64,000 nt of DNA from Bugula neritina (Eukaryota; Bryozoa; Gymnolaemata; Cheilostomatida; Bugulidae). The stretch is from positions 9,087,150 to 9,151,149 of the forward strand of contig OZ037772.1 of the NCBI GenBank assembly GCA_964035545.1, written 5' to 3'. A program made the translations under genes and the position numbers. The notes under the pieces were generated by a model. It did not search any database, was not told the DNA's origin, and was given only the letters and a program-made list of their open reading frames with translations. Positions 10,873 to 25,800 of this stretch are shown piece after piece (position 1 is the first letter of the stretch; each line of letters opens with the position of its first letter).

Positions 10873-13800
10873 CTAATTAAACAACTGCAAAAAGAAACAT
10901 CTGTGATAGCAAAATTAAACCACAAAAGGGTAGTGCAGTTCATTAGAGAGGAAATGGACCTTAGGGCTTTTTGCCTGTATATGGAGTTTATGCCAAACGG
11001 CTCAGTTTCTGCCAGGATAGAGAAAACTGGTCCATTCCCTGAAGCAACAACAAAAAAGTGCGCATTTCAAATTCTGGAAGGCCTAGAATATCTTCATGAC
11101 AGGAGGATAATTCACAGGCATTTAAAAGGTAGACTCAGGTCTCAAACATTACAGTTATTTGACTTAAATTGGTTTGACTGAATTATGTGTCTTTTGCAGT
11201 TCATTATATGCTAAAGTGAAGCAGTTTCTATTAACTTTGAGCAACTTCTGTGCAACTGCTTCATCATTTTCAGGCAGAGAATAACTTTAAAATAAATCGC
11301 ATATAAATAAAAAACTTCAAAGTTACCAAACAATAATACTATAATGAGGGTAATTTCAGGATCCAACATCCTATTTGATAAAAATGATGATGTAAAACTG
11401 GCTGACTTTGGGAAATCTAAAGACATGAATTGTTTCAACACAATACTTGGTGGTGGCAACACAGGTGGTGTCGGGACAGCTTATTGGATGGCTCCTGAAG
11501 TCATAGAGGCAAAAAATTATGGAAGAAAGGCAGATATTTGGTAATTTGGCTGTTATAAGTATATTAATAGTAACTGAACTTTATAGTTGAAAGATATAAA
11601 AACTGTAGGCTATATAGAAAATATAGCGCAGTCTTGTTTTTCCAACGAATATAATTTTCTATGAAATTTCCATTTCTTAAGAAGCAAATTATATATAGCT
11701 CCTAAATCCACAGTTTATTTGAAGACTAGAAAATATCTTTCTAATAAAAAGTCTCCTTTTCAATTAGTTGGAAGCAGCTTAAAATATAGCTAGTTCTTTT
11801 GAAAATAATTAGTGTTTTCAATTATACATATAAACAAATTTAGCTTACCGTAAAGCAAAGCTTTGATAAAATTTGTACAAAATAGCCGTAACATTATTGT
11901 TATGATCATGCTTGACTTTGAAAAATAGTTGAAGCCTTAGTGACTAGGGCATTTCCGCAATTTATTAAAGACTTCAGTGCCTTACAAACTGTTTGCTTAA
12001 CTGACTATCCATTACAATCATACTGTGCCAGTATTCACCTGCGCGTGAGTGTGTGTGTGTTTGTGTGTGGTGTATAGTGCATGTTCTTTCTTCACTCATT
12101 GTTCTAGAGTGTCAGAGTGAAGGGAATATACTTACTAGATCAATTTTAATTTTATTTGCAATGAAAAGTTTAGCTGAATTTTACAATTTCATACTTTCAT
12201 AAGATACTGAATTTTCTGCTGCGTATCACATTTTAAAAAATTTATTGAAACAAACATTAAATTTCGACTAATTATTAAATATGCCTTTGCTATCTTATTC
12301 CAATAACATCATTAACTCCATTTTAGATGGTTCTAAATTTGAGCCCTGAGATTAAGTTTCAGTTACATCTGATGTGCTGGCCAAACAAACTATACTTACA
12401 TTTTTTACTTCAATTGCACAAAAATCTACAGAACATTGTCAGTTAGCAAAACTACTTTATCTATACCTGCAGGAGTTTAGGAGCTACTACAGTTGAGATG
12501 TTGACAGGACACCCGCCCTGGCACCAATGCGGCATATATGAGGCTATCACTAAAATAGCAAATTTGAAAACTGCTGATTACCAGCTAAGCCCAACTATCA
12601 GTGATGAAGCTCAGGAATTTTTGGATAAGGCTTTTACCCCAGACGATGAGCAGCGACCTAATTGCGAAGAGTTGCTGACACATAAATGGTTTGTAGCAAA
12701 ACCAACACAAGGTAAGTTTATCATGAAATAAATCTCTTCCAATTATTCGTGTAGGCACACATGAAATAGTGTTGTATAGACTTTTGAATAAATCTATTTC
12801 TTTCAAATGCTGATCCCTTTCAATGGCAGTTTAAATGTTATTTTCTTGTTGTTGCACTAATTGTTTATACCAATAAAACAAATGTGCTTGAGAATTTCAT
12901 AGTAAAAGAAAAACAAATATTTTTAATGTTTAGTAAAAGAATTATTGAGAAAATAAGATATTGCTGTTGATAAATATCAACACTTTCGTTATAGAATAAT
13001 AATAGTCAACAATCTTATTGGTGTTGTAATATTATATATAATATACACACGCACACACCAATTAAGAGAAACATACCGTTTGTAATTATAGACCGGATTG
13101 CAAAACAAGGCATAAATTCTGCAAAGAACTTGCTAATTAACTTAAATACATTTAATAGTGTAACTAATTGTAATTCTTGATAGAAACTGTGACTGATGAA
13201 CCTTTAAGCTCTACGTCGGTGGAGTTCGAAAATCAAAACATTGCCGTGTCTCGTAAGTTAACATCATTTGTTAAAATACTTCACATAACTTAATGAATGG
13301 TTTAGAGGAATTGTTACACAGGTTTAATAAGTGTTATATCACTAAAATACTATATTTAGTATTTAAGAATATATGCTCAATTTTTATAGCTGCACATGTT
13401 TTATAATTTCTGGATCGTCAAAAATAAAGAGTGTATTGATCATAAAAATACTTTTGCGCTGAAACAAGGTTTATATCTTATTCTAAATATTATAATGAAG
13501 GCTAACTAGATGTTTGTAATACTTTTCTCTATATATCTAATTGCTATTTTTAAGCACCTGTGGCTTTAGAACAACCAAAAAATTTGGCGCAAGAGATGGA
13601 ATTGCTTGAAATGAAAGGCAGTTGGAGGCTTGTTGGCAAAGGATCATTTGGCAGTGTGTTTTCTTTTCAAGATGGATTAACTGGTGTAAAATATTCTGTA
13701 AAGGTAGTTAAAATATCTCCAACAAAGAACAAAGAAAAACATATAAGACATGTAAGTTCAGAACCATAAATTTAAAAAGGCAGAAAATATGCTGTACTAG

Positions 13801-16800
13801 AATGGTGTCATATTAGAAGTTTAGTTTTGATCTATTTTTGCAACAATTTGAGACACCAATTGAATGGGATGCATATAGGTTACAACTTTTAGAGAATTTT
13901 GTAACAGCTATCATTAACAACTGCAGTTAATATGTGCATATTTCTATGTTTATAGATTAAGTGTATTCAGATGCATGTTAAACAGCCTTGAAACATATTT
14001 TATTATAATATTTATATGTGACCAATCGAGACAAAACCGGAAACTTGGCGGCATTAATGAATTTTGTAGTAAATGAAAGTTCAAGTTGAAAAAAACTGAA
14101 AATTGAATTTCTTTGTCACTTTTCAGATTTTATACTTTTCTTACTGAAAATAAAATCTAAGAATTTCAAAAATCATATTTTTGCAAGCATCTATCAACTC
14201 CTGTAGCCTTAAAAATGCTTTTGAAGTTGGTAACTAAGGTGCATTTTTTTAAAATAACGGATCATGGTGAAATTAATGCAGAGTAATTAATAATTTTGAA
14301 AGGTTCTATAAAAAGTTCCTCGTTGGGGGTGATTAAGTGCAGTAGTTTGGGGTTCTCGAGTTTGGAATTGCCAACTCTAAATTTGAGAACAGCAAACTAC
14401 TGCACTCAGTCACCTCTAACTTGGAGCTGCTTATAGAACCATTCTATTATTTTTACTAAAAAAACAACTTTATTGTTTATTATAGCGCATGATTTTGCAA
14501 ATAAATGTTTGTATAAATAAAGGTAGCCTACGAATTTTTCTTCGTAGTATCAGAAGTTTCATATTGAAAATGGAGGCAAGTCTTAGTTATTCTTGGCATT
14601 CACTGCAACTATCAAGTTAGCTTTCAACGTAATTGATTAGATTTATCGTAGGGCCACATGATGTGGATTTTCCATAAAAATCCGTCGCAGGAACGCCACA
14701 TACAGTGCGTCGGCTGTGGCTGTTGAAATTTTATTAGCCAATGATGTGGCTTGCCCAAAAGCGTTTTTAGTAGTTACATCATCTCTGCGGCAGGAAGATG
14801 ACTTTAGATAATATGACACGAAATGTTATTACGATTAAAAATAGTTTTAATTCAATTCACTAAAAATTAAAAACGCAAATTGTAGCTCAAAAAGTGTGCT
14901 GTCTAATAGCAAACAGCGAATTAGATTGAATTCACACTATATTCTCGCAATTGATGGTGTCCATCTTAACATTTTTCTGTGGCACAGTTTTCACCGCAAC
15001 ATGTGAAACTTCAGCAGTTACTTCTGTTCTCCTGTCATTTACAGCTTTGAGTACCAGACTCACATGTCTGGAGGGGCATAGGAGGCTTCAATCGTCCTGA
15101 CTTTTCCTGCAGTTCTCACTTTCCCTAATATTTCCACCACTCTGATGTGTTTAGTGGCAACAACTATAATTGGACATGCATTCCTGTTATTGGGTCTTTT
15201 TTAGATGTGAAGTAGTGGGAAGTTGTGTGGCGTGTACAGTCGCAATTCCTGAAACATCGTCTGTCTGAGTAGCAGCAGAATGAAATGTTGTTCTATTGTT
15301 TGGTGAAACAGTTTGAAAAAGGTTGATTGTGCCTTCGTGGGATGGAAACATTTGATCACACTGTTTACATTTTTGACATATCTGTCAACTCAGTCCATCG
15401 GCATTGTTATGCTTTCGCCCTTTCCGGTGTTGCACGCTGTTTGTATTCAGATAGTGTTTCCAACCATCTTGCCATTTGTCCTGTTGGGGCAGGGTTTTGC
15501 AACAGCCAAACAAATGAAGCATGATCAGTTCTTACAATGAACTGACGGACGAAACAAAAATATTATTTGACCAATGTGTTAATACTAAATTTGTTGCTAT
15601 TCATTTAATAAAAAAGCTTGTTGCAAATAAACCATAACTTATCCTTAACTTGCTTACAAATAAAAGGCGAATTTCTAAAAAATGCAAAATAAAAATTCTA
15701 AAGATGCTAAGGCTTTAAATGTTGATATCTCAAGTTCTATATTTTGCACTAGAGATTTCACATAAAATGCAAAATGATTAGAAAAATTTGCTTTATAACT
15801 CCATGTTAATAATTCAGTTTTGAATAATTCACCTACATTCCTGGTTTTGTGGTGACAGGCTCTCAAAGAGACAAAAATCCTGGAGAAGCTCAATCATAAT
15901 CGAATTGTCAAGTTTTTCAAATCGGAACAGACTGCCAGCGAGATTCGAATTTACATGGAATACATGGCTGGAGGCTCTATCAGAAATCAAATACAGCTGC
16001 ATGGGGCATTTGATGAACAGTTAACCAGGCATTATACTAAACAGGTGTTAGAGGGGCTTGTTTACATTCATGAGAAAAAACTCATTCATGGAGATATCAA
16101 AGGTACTATACTAGCTTTTTATGTATATTTTAGCTACAATTATTTAGTGGATTGTGCAAACTGAAGCCTAAATAGCTTTGGTTTGACTTGCATTGCGTGA
16201 AATATTTAACCTTAATTTGTCGGCTGATGATGAAAGTGTTAATTTTAGTAACGTGGAACTTGCAGTTTTCAATTAAAGCTATGGATGTTGTAACTGTAAG
16301 CAGCTGTGAAAATAAAACATTCTGGAATGGGTCTAGACTCTATAGACTCTAAAATAAACACAAAGAAACAACAACTTTGTCAAAAACAATCACTGGCAAC
16401 AGTATATACTGTGTAATTAAATTAAAGAAAACTATTCAAAAGTAATCTAATAATTAGAAAGTCAGCAATGTTTTAAATGACAGGCACTAAATACCCACAT
16501 CATAGCTACACCATACAAATTTGCTACAACGTCGAATAGATTGCTATAGATGTAAAATTAAAATTGAAATTAGCTATTTAGAGTCTAAAACTGTTTGGCA
16601 CGAATACTAACATTTTGGATTGTATGGTTTAAAGTTTTGTTCATGTCCAAGTCAATTTTGTTTGTGCTGTGGTTATACAGAAGAAAAATAGCTATCTGTG
16701 CAAGAAATAATATCTAAGATTTATGTTATAGTAGATAGCTTTTATTAACAAAAAGAAAACAATTTTATAGTTGTTCATTATTAATTATAAAAATTGTCTG

Positions 16801-19800
16801 TTTTCAAGCTGCTGATTAAATTTTTAGAAGCTGAAATACAAGTATTATAAAGAAAAAAGTAAATGTTAATGATTTTTTATTTTGCAAGTTTTAAATATTA
16901 ACAGCTATATAAATGTTGTATTTAGTTAATTGCTTCTATAAATCAACTTACCAATTTTTAACGCTATTTTCTTTTATAGGTAGCAACATACTACACGATG
17001 GGAAGTCAAATATAAAGATTGGAGATTTTGGAGTAGCCAGATTGACAGAACCTGAAGCTACTGAGCAGGCTATTAGTAAAATTGATGAAGTTGAAGGAAG
17101 CGATACTCAGTTTGCAGGAACTGTACATTGGATGGCACCAGAAGCTCTAAGTGGTGAGAGATATGGAGGAAAAGCTGATATCTGGTGAGATGAACATGCA
17201 TTTTATTCTGCTGACATTCTAGTTCTTTGCTAAACTTTTTAGTAGCTGAAAAAGTAATTTTTTTTGGCTGGAAAGCAAACTTAAGTTTCAAATAAGTTTT
17301 TGATTAAATCAAACTTTTTATATGCTAATGGAGATGTGCAGCATCTTGCAAATAAAACTAGAAAAGTTAGAAAGAATTTATTGGAAGCATTAAAAATTTA
17401 AAATAAGAATAAAAAGTTAATTAAATTAATTTGTTACAATTGTTACAATTGACTAATCTTTTAGTAGCAACTATTACCACTCTCAGAGTGCTACAAATGC
17501 ATGAAAAAACTTTGTAGATTATATAAAATTAGTATTATTAAAAATTAAATAATTTAACCTACAAAATAAGATTTACAGTCATGGGTGCATAAAAGTTTTG
17601 ACGCCCCCAAATTTTTTACCAGTTTACCTTTTTACTTGCAATTTCTAAAATTCTACAGGCTAAAACTATTTAAATATGTATATCAAATGAAACCTTATTG
17701 TCTTGGCTACAATTCTAGATAATTTCTAATTGCATAACATAAGCTTATAGCACTAGAAACATGTTGAAAATCCCTGTGCCATCAAATTTGGCACCAGAGC
17801 ATAATAATGTGAGATTTGAAACGTTTGTCTTATTTGGTGAGAAAATAAAGAAACAAAAAAAAATTCTTGCACATATATCAGTGTTTTGCTGTGTTGGTGG
17901 GTAACTATATCAGCATCAACGACTGCTCGGCAGTAGGCTGACATATTCTCTACCGGCACAGCCGGTTTTGTGGTTACAATCTTGCATTATCTTCTATCAT
18001 ATGTTGATGACAGTTCAAGCTACATTGACCATGTCAGTTAGTTCTATATCTCGACAACTTTTCTTAATTTGTATTGTCAACAAAGTTTTTTCTCTTTTGA
18101 CCTGTAGTTTGGGCTTTGCACGGGCCACTGAAGTAGTTGAACGTTCTCTCTTTTAGACCCTTTTTCAAATTGTTCTGGTGATACACTAAGAAATCAAGCT
18201 AGAAAGTAAACATTTTTCTAATCTCTTTTGAGTGACTTCTTTCTGCATAATCTCTAGGTTATAGCTAGCAGCAAGGATTTACCCTTAAGAAACTTATAAT
18301 TTAGCAGGCCTTGCCGTAGAGTGGTAATTTTCATAAGCCAACTTCAAGTGCAAAATCGCCTGGGTCGTAGCCTGCACTGCTACAAAACCAAACCCAACGA
18401 CTTCTGATGTTATCTTTTTCAGTAATTTTTAGCTAGATAGATGTAATACAACTGCTCTCTGCTGAAAAGTTAATCTCCCACCATTCACCATATATAGTAG
18501 AAAGAGCAAATTTTGATTTTAGAGAAATGATAAAACTGTGAGGTAGACTATGCCACCACTGTGTACCTAGTTAGTAATAAAATTGGATTTTTAGTTGCAA
18601 AACATTTGTTCCAAGGTTTAAACTTGGTAAATATCCACTCACAATACACTATTTTGCTTTGAATGTGTAATGAGATAGGGGCGAAAAATCATATAAATTG
18701 GTATAGAAACACTTGAAAATTTATGTTAGATTACAGGAATTCTTTAGAGCAAATGTAGTTCATCCATGTAATTTTTTTTAAACATATTTAATCAGCTAGA
18801 GTAGAAAAGACATACAAAACCATACGCAATGCCGTGGCTTTACTTTAAATCGCTGGAGGTATCAGGAGATTTAAAACCTGGTTAGAAATTTATCAATGCT
18901 ACAAAATGGATAGCAGGTGTTGAAACTTTTATGCATGACTGTATATTGAAAGCTATAGAATAGCATAGATGGCAACAATTGTTGCTGAAACGTTAATTAA
19001 TGATTATTTTGTTAATTGATTCAAACAAATCTTTGAATAAATTTTGAATTCTTAATATCATTTTTTATTTTTGAATTTTCTTACCTTGGTTAGTATTTTC
19101 AACCCACAATGTTTAAAAATGATCTTGTAGGCAACATTTGATGTTACCTTACAAAATTTGACAGGCAATGATTCATGATCAATTTTATTCTTGATGTTAA
19201 AAAAATTACATTTGGTAGCATGTCTAGCACAAAAAACATACCGTCCCAATTGCTTATTTGCTAACAAATTAGAATTTGGTTCATTATTGTTAAAAATTCG
19301 ACATATATAGTGCAATACAAATTTACAGAAAACTGTTTAAAACTAAAAAATATCTTGGTTTTTCTCTGCTTATCACAATATTGGGCTGATTTTCAGTTGC
19401 CTTGACTTATATGCTCATAATTCCTATTATTTTTGATGAAGCAAATGCTACAATGCTTTCAGGAGTGCTGGAGTAACTGTAGTAGAAATGCTGACAAAAT
19501 TTCCTCCATGCTGTGATTTGACAGACATCCAATTTATGTTTTGGATTGGTAAAAAGCGCAGACCTATTTACCAATTACATTCAGATATCAGCAAGCAAGC
19601 CCAAGAGTTTTTGGACCTGATTTTTACATATGAGTCTAAGCAGAGACCATCAGCAATGGAACTGATAGAACACCCCTGGCTGTCTAATTCTCAAGGTATT
19701 AAATTCTATTTCTTCATATTTTTATAAGAAGCGTTTTATAAAAGATGAATTAATAATTTTTAGATTAAAAATTGAGTCATATTTGGTTTACCTGAGATCT

Positions 19801-22800
19801 GAGAGATGAAAAGCTATATTATAATCAGTACGCATTCACACAACTTTATTGATCCTAGCACTGCATCAACTTATTAGAGTTTTGACTTGCGTGGCTACCT
19901 AAGTTACCACTATAACCAAAGTTTCTAAATTAAATTATAGTTTTTATGCATTGTAATTTTAATAAGATGTTTTAGAAAGGTTTTCACTATAATATAGTTT
20001 TTATGATTGGATGTAATATTGTCAGTGGTCTCCAAAAAATGCATTAATAAAATTTTGTATTTTATCTTCAGCATCAAAGACTTTTGATATAATTGTACAT
20101 ATAATAAAAGATGGATTTGTTGCACTATATTATGTTAAAATTAAAATTAATACTTAACTCACTAGGAGACATCTTTTACATCAATTACTAATTGATACAT
20201 ATCAATGTCAAAAGTACAAAGTGACATAAATTGTTCTAGCTAAACTCTCTGAATTATTTATGGTATTTGGAAGAATAAAACAACCGGCCCAAGTGCACAA
20301 ACTTCACAAACTAGTAAATTTTTATCAAAATCGCTTGAAGATTTTCTGCCAACTAACTATTAGAAGCATGCATATTGTGATAGTTTTGTGGGTTATGAAT
20401 GAAACTAGTGCTTTACATGCTTGTTATGAGAAACAAGGCGAGAAATAAGGTAGAAGATAAGATAGCTTTATTGTAGTCCGAGTGATCCAATAATCTGTAT
20501 CCAGCGAGCTCCAGTAGTAGACTGAATCTACACTGAAACTCGCTGGCTTTTATATACATGCAGGACAAAGACATTCCTTTGTTTGCCGAGATCGGAGGCC
20601 TGAAATGCCGAATATCGGCACCTCGGGAATCCGAAATGCCAAATTTGGCATCTCGGCACTTCGGTATTCCGATATGCCCAGAATCGGCATATCGGTGTTT
20701 CAGAGGACCGAAGTGCCGATCTCGGCAACAAAGGACACACACACGCAACATAAATTTACCACACACACCCCCCATCGGAAAGCATGCTTTCCGATAAAGA
20801 GGCGTACACAACATCAAACACACAACAGGAATGACACGACAATAAAACACACAGTTGATAGGTAACATACAAAAAAACAATTACGGTAGCCATGCAGTGA
20901 TAATAATAAAAAAAACAAGGAAAATTGTGCACACATAAGAAAAACGGAGCATGGATAAGTACATAACATTACATGAAAGAATTTACATACACATAAAAAA
21001 ACAAAGAAATAAGAACAGGAAAAAAAAACAATATACAAACAGTCTCATTGGCGGTCCCCAGATCGGCCCTGCTCCAGGCGGCTTACACGTCTCCTGAGTT
21101 GCCCCAACTCCTCCTCATACCTGCGGAGCCGCCGGCGTAGGTGTTGTACTTCTTCCGCCAACTGGGCCGACGTCTGGTGTCTGGGGCGGTCGGTGGTACC
21201 ATGGCTGGGACGTCGCTGGCGGTACGTCTGCTTCTCGCCCGCCGCCGAGGGCCGGGGGCCCAGGTCCGATGAATCGGTCCTGGCGCCTAGTCCGACCCGT
21301 GCCAGCACGACCCGAAGTGGCTGGGTGGCTGCCGGTTGGGGTGTCGCGGCGGGCTCTCCTTCTTCCTCACGAACAGGCCTACACGCTGGGAATCCCAGAG
21401 CGAGAGCAGCCCGTTTATGGGGATCTGCCACGTGTGGCAATATCAGGTTCCGAAACTCGGGAAAAGAGGCCTGGTCTACAGCGAACGTGTAGCCCGTGTG
21501 GCAGTGAGCTATGCGTTGATGTCTCAACACATAGTCTCTCTAGTAAGAGAATTCGCCACACGGGCAAAACACGTTGATGTAGTGCTGTGGGGCGTGTACA
21601 CGTAACCGCCGTGCAGAGGAGAACTTCCTCTTGCACTGATGGCAGATGCGGTTGCCCGGCTCACCGCAAGCTTCACCAATCTTAAGATTGGTGGGTCCAG
21701 TCACCCAATACTGGCGGGCGACCAGGGCCCGAGGCAGGGCCAGTATTGGGGAGTCATCTTCTTCGGCTGTCAGGTGGTCGCCGTGTAGGATGCCCGGCTG
21801 CTCCCCGGCCATGAGCTGAAGCTCGACCGGTTTGGGGTCAGGGCCACTAACGATGGTGGAACACACCTCTGTGGAGGAGGTGGCGGCCTGCTGGCTGTGA
21901 GAAGCCGAAGCAGGGGCCAGTGGGAGAGGGGAGTCGGACTGACTGGCCTCCTCAATGTCCATACGCTCCTCTAGAACAGATAGTAGAGGCTGTGATAAGC
22001 CGGTCTCACTATCGCCGAAATTCGGCACAGGTGTGTATGGAGTTAAATTAAAAACCGGGGGCCGAGGTGTATCGCAGAAATTGACTGAGCCCACGTCATG
22101 ATTCAACAAAGTATCAATGGCAGAGTCATCTCCGAGATCCATCTCGGCCTCCGGTTCTAAGAAATCAGAACCCAGTAAGTCTAATAAAGACCAGTCTACT
22201 CTAGTTTGACTAGACTTTGTAACTGGAGGATCTAATCTAGAAGAAATACCTGATTGCGTGTCTGGTAAAGTAATTCCCATAGCTGCTGATAGCGTCTGGA
22301 GAACAGTATTTAAATCAAACTTAGTATCAGAATCAGAATTCAACTTAAGCTGTAACTGACGTGCGAGCTGTGTGAAATCAGAACTAGAAATGGCCGAACC
22401 TCGTGCTTCAGAAGTATTACCTGCCAAAGCCCAAGTCACGTGGCCCGTGGGAATTTCCCCCGGATTTCGAAAAGACAACTCGCGTGATCGAGTGTCTTCC
22501 GAAATTCGGTCGGCCGTTTCTTCTTCTTGGTGAAATTCTCCGGGGTGATGGAGGGAATTTTCAACCAAGATGGGGTGGTCGTCAGTACGGGGGGGGGGGG
22601 GGGGGTTGTCCTCGTGAGGGGGCCACTCCAGGTGCCCTTCAGCATAGTCTGCCAGATACCTGGGGGGTCTTCTTGATCGCTGGCTCCTCTCAATTGGAAC
22701 AGGCACCGGTGGTGTTGGTGGCTCCTGGGCTGCCCTAGTAGGGGGTCCCGCCTTCACCCAGCATGGGGGTGGGGGTGTCCTCCCCCAGGGAGGGTGGTGG

Positions 22801-25800
22801 TCCTAGGGCTTGCTGCCGTTCCTGTTCCCGCTCCTCTCTCTGCTGTCGCTCCAGCTGCTCTATCAAGGCGGCCTGCTCCTGATCCGCCTCTCTAGGAACT
22901 ATAATTTCCACCTCTCGGGGCTGGGTGGTCCGTCCTCGACGGTTGGGCTGGCGGTGGGGCTCCAGGAGGGGTGGAGCCTGACCCACAGCGTCTGGGCTGG
23001 CATGATAAAGTTTGAGGCGCTGCTCACTCTGGACGGAGATCTGTCCAGAGCGCTCCACACGGTACGTGTGGTTGGGCAGCACCTCCACTACGCAGTAGGG
23101 ACCGACGAATTTGGACTGAAGCTTAGCCGACTGTCCGCGTCGCCTACGGTAGCTCACCATCCAGACCCAGTCTCCCACCTGGTACAACGGGGGCTCCTCT
23201 GAGTCCTCTGTGCGGATCTGCCACTGCTAGGCGCGCAGCGCATCATGAGCCTTGCCCATGATGTCCATCAGACCCTCCACATATTCGTGTACCGGTGACT
23301 CGGAGGCAGGAACATGGTATGTCAGGTGTTCCGGGACCGGCGTCTCTCGGCCTAGCATCAGGAAGTTTGGGGTCTCCTGCGTGGCGGAGTGCGGTGTGCT
23401 GCGGTAGGCCCGCATGATTTGCGGCAGCACCACGTCCCATTCTTCCTGACCTCAACCAAGGAGCAGGCTCCTGAGGGCGTCACCCAACATCCTGTTGTTC
23501 CGCTCGACGACTCCGTTCCCTTGCGGGTGATATGGGGTGGTCCGACTCTGGTTCACCCCCCATATTTGGCAGAGGTCTCCCATGAGCTGGGACTGGAACT
23601 GGGCGCCCTGGTCTGTATGTATCTGCTCAGGTAAACCGAGGTAACAGAACACATGTTGGTCCAGGGTCCGGGCCACCGTGGGGGCGGTTGCGTCTGGAAT
23701 AGCCAGAGCATCCGCCCACCGGGTAAAGTGGTCCGTGAGCACCAGTATCCAGGTGTTCCCTCTGGCGGATAAGCCCGACGAGGTCTACCGCCACTACTTG
23801 CCACGGTCGACCAGCGTACAGCCGGCGTCGACCAGTGGTTTCCGTGGGGCGGCCATGCTTGCTAGCTTGGCAGACCTCGCATTGCCGTACCCGCAGTCGT
23901 ACGTCCCGAGTCATTCCGGGCCAATACCAACGCAGCCGCAGACACCTGATGACTCGACTGACTCCAGAATGAGCCTGCTTATGGGTGTCCCAGATCAGTT
24001 CCCGCCGGAGGGCCCGTGGACAGACGACGCGGTCCCTTGCTTGCTGGCGGTTGTCTGCTGCTAACGTTATCATCAGGAGGCCATCAGGACTAACCTTGAG
24101 GGCGTCCCAGTGACGACAGAGGAGTTGGAACTCAACGTCTCCCTGCCGCTGCTGTTCCTTGCTCGGTCGTCAGCCCTCCTTCTTGGCCCGGAAGATGTCC
24201 GCTACCGCGCCGGGTAGCGTCTCCTGGAGTCGGCACAGCTCCTTGACGTTCTGGTGCAGAGTAGGGTTGGCGTGGAGCGCCTGGACACCGTCCTGGTGGG
24301 TTTCGGTCCGAAGATGGCCGTGCTCCCACAGGTAGGCGGTGCCCTCCACTAGCTCCGCTTCCACGTCAAGGCGAGCGGGTCCCCCGTCCCGCTGCTCAAT
24401 GTGCAGGCATTGCTTACAGTCCTCTACCGGCCGGCGGCTCATGCTGTCGGCGTTCCCATGCTTCCGGCCTGCAGGGTGCTCTCTCTGGTAGGAAAACTCA
24501 GCAAGAATCTCTAGCCAACGAGCCACCTGGCTTGAGGGCTCTGCACATTTACACAGCCATATCAGTGATGCATGGTCTGTTCGCAAACGGAACGATTTCC
24601 CATACAGATATGGCCGAAAGTGCTTGACCGCCTTGACTACTGCTAGGAGTTCCTTCCTAGTGGTGCAGTAGTTCTTCTCGGCGGCCGCGAGAGTCTTGCT
24701 ATAGTAAGCCACAACCACCTCACTTCCACCCTGGACTTGAGACAGGACGGCTCCCACGCTGTGGTCGCTGGCGTCGGTGTCCAGGATGTACTCCTTGGCT
24801 GGATCAGGATACGCCAGGATTGGCGCTTCCATTAGCCGTTGCTTGAGGTGGTCGAATGCCTGCTGCTCCTCCTGTGTCCACTGCCACCGGACTCCCTTTT
24901 CGGTCAGCCGATTTAACGGCTGAGCCACTCCTGCGAAACCAGGTATGTACTGCCGGTAGTACCCTACTAGGCCCAGGAATGCACGCAACTCAGGGAGGTC
25001 ACGGGGGACAGTCCACTCCTTCACAGCTTGTACCTTCTCTGGATCGGTAGCGACCCCATCACGGCCAGCCACATGGCCCAGGTACGTGACTTCTGGCTGC
25101 AAGAGTGCGCACTTGGAGGGCTTCAGCTTCAGTCCAGCTGCCCGGAGACGGTCAAAGACCTCCCGCAGAGGACTGACATGAGTCGAAAAGTCTGGGGAGA
25201 TGACAATGACATCGTCCAGATAGTTGAGGAGGGTCTTCCAGTGTAACCCACTGAGGACTTGCTCCATGAGCCGTTGGAAGGTTGCCGGAGCGGACGTTAG
25301 TCCGAATGGCAGTACTTTCCACTTCCAGAGCCCGTCGCGAGTAATGAATGCTGCTTTGTCCTGGGCATCAGGACTGAGGGGCACTTGCCAGTACCCGCTA
25401 AGCAGATCCAAAGTACTGAAGTACTTGCTACCCACGAGGGCATCTAGAGACTTATCTATCCGTGAGAGAGGGTAGGCGTCCTGGATGGTAACGCTGTTGA
25501 GTCTGCGGTAGTCCACGCAGAATCTCCAGCTACCATCCTTCTTCTTGACCAGGACCACTGGGGAGCTCCACGCACCGTGGGCAGGCTCAATCAGATCCCG
25601 GTCCAGAAGATCCTGTACCTGTCGGCTCACCTTCTTCTCCTTCTCCGGGCCTAGACGTCGGGTAGGCTGCCTGATGGGAGTGGTGCCGGCTGCCAGAGGT
25701 ATTTCGTGGGAGATAACCTTAGTCAGCCCCATGTCTCCATCGCCACGACTGAAGACATCACTGTACTCCGCGAGTAGTTGAGCCAGTACTTGGCGTTCAG

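Noticed and set aside
14650-14780. Inverted GGGCCACATGATGTGG and GATGTGGCTTGCCC words as a MITE
   Set aside because: Arms are short and I could not find matching outer ends or a target duplication.
15313-15540. A 75-codon plus-strand frame with hydrophobic stretches
   Set aside because: It lies inside a kinase intron, overlaps open frames in other registers and shows no family motif. The surrounding sequence may be an old transposon remnant.
21193-21605. Plus-strand frames over the gypsy 3' ORF
   Set aside because: They are antisense shadows in a GC-rich coding region; the minus strand has the zinc-finger motifs.
21045-22757. Envelope gene reading for the 3' ORF
   Set aside because: No signal peptide, no transmembrane segment and no cleavage motif; C2H2 fingers and a coiled coil instead.
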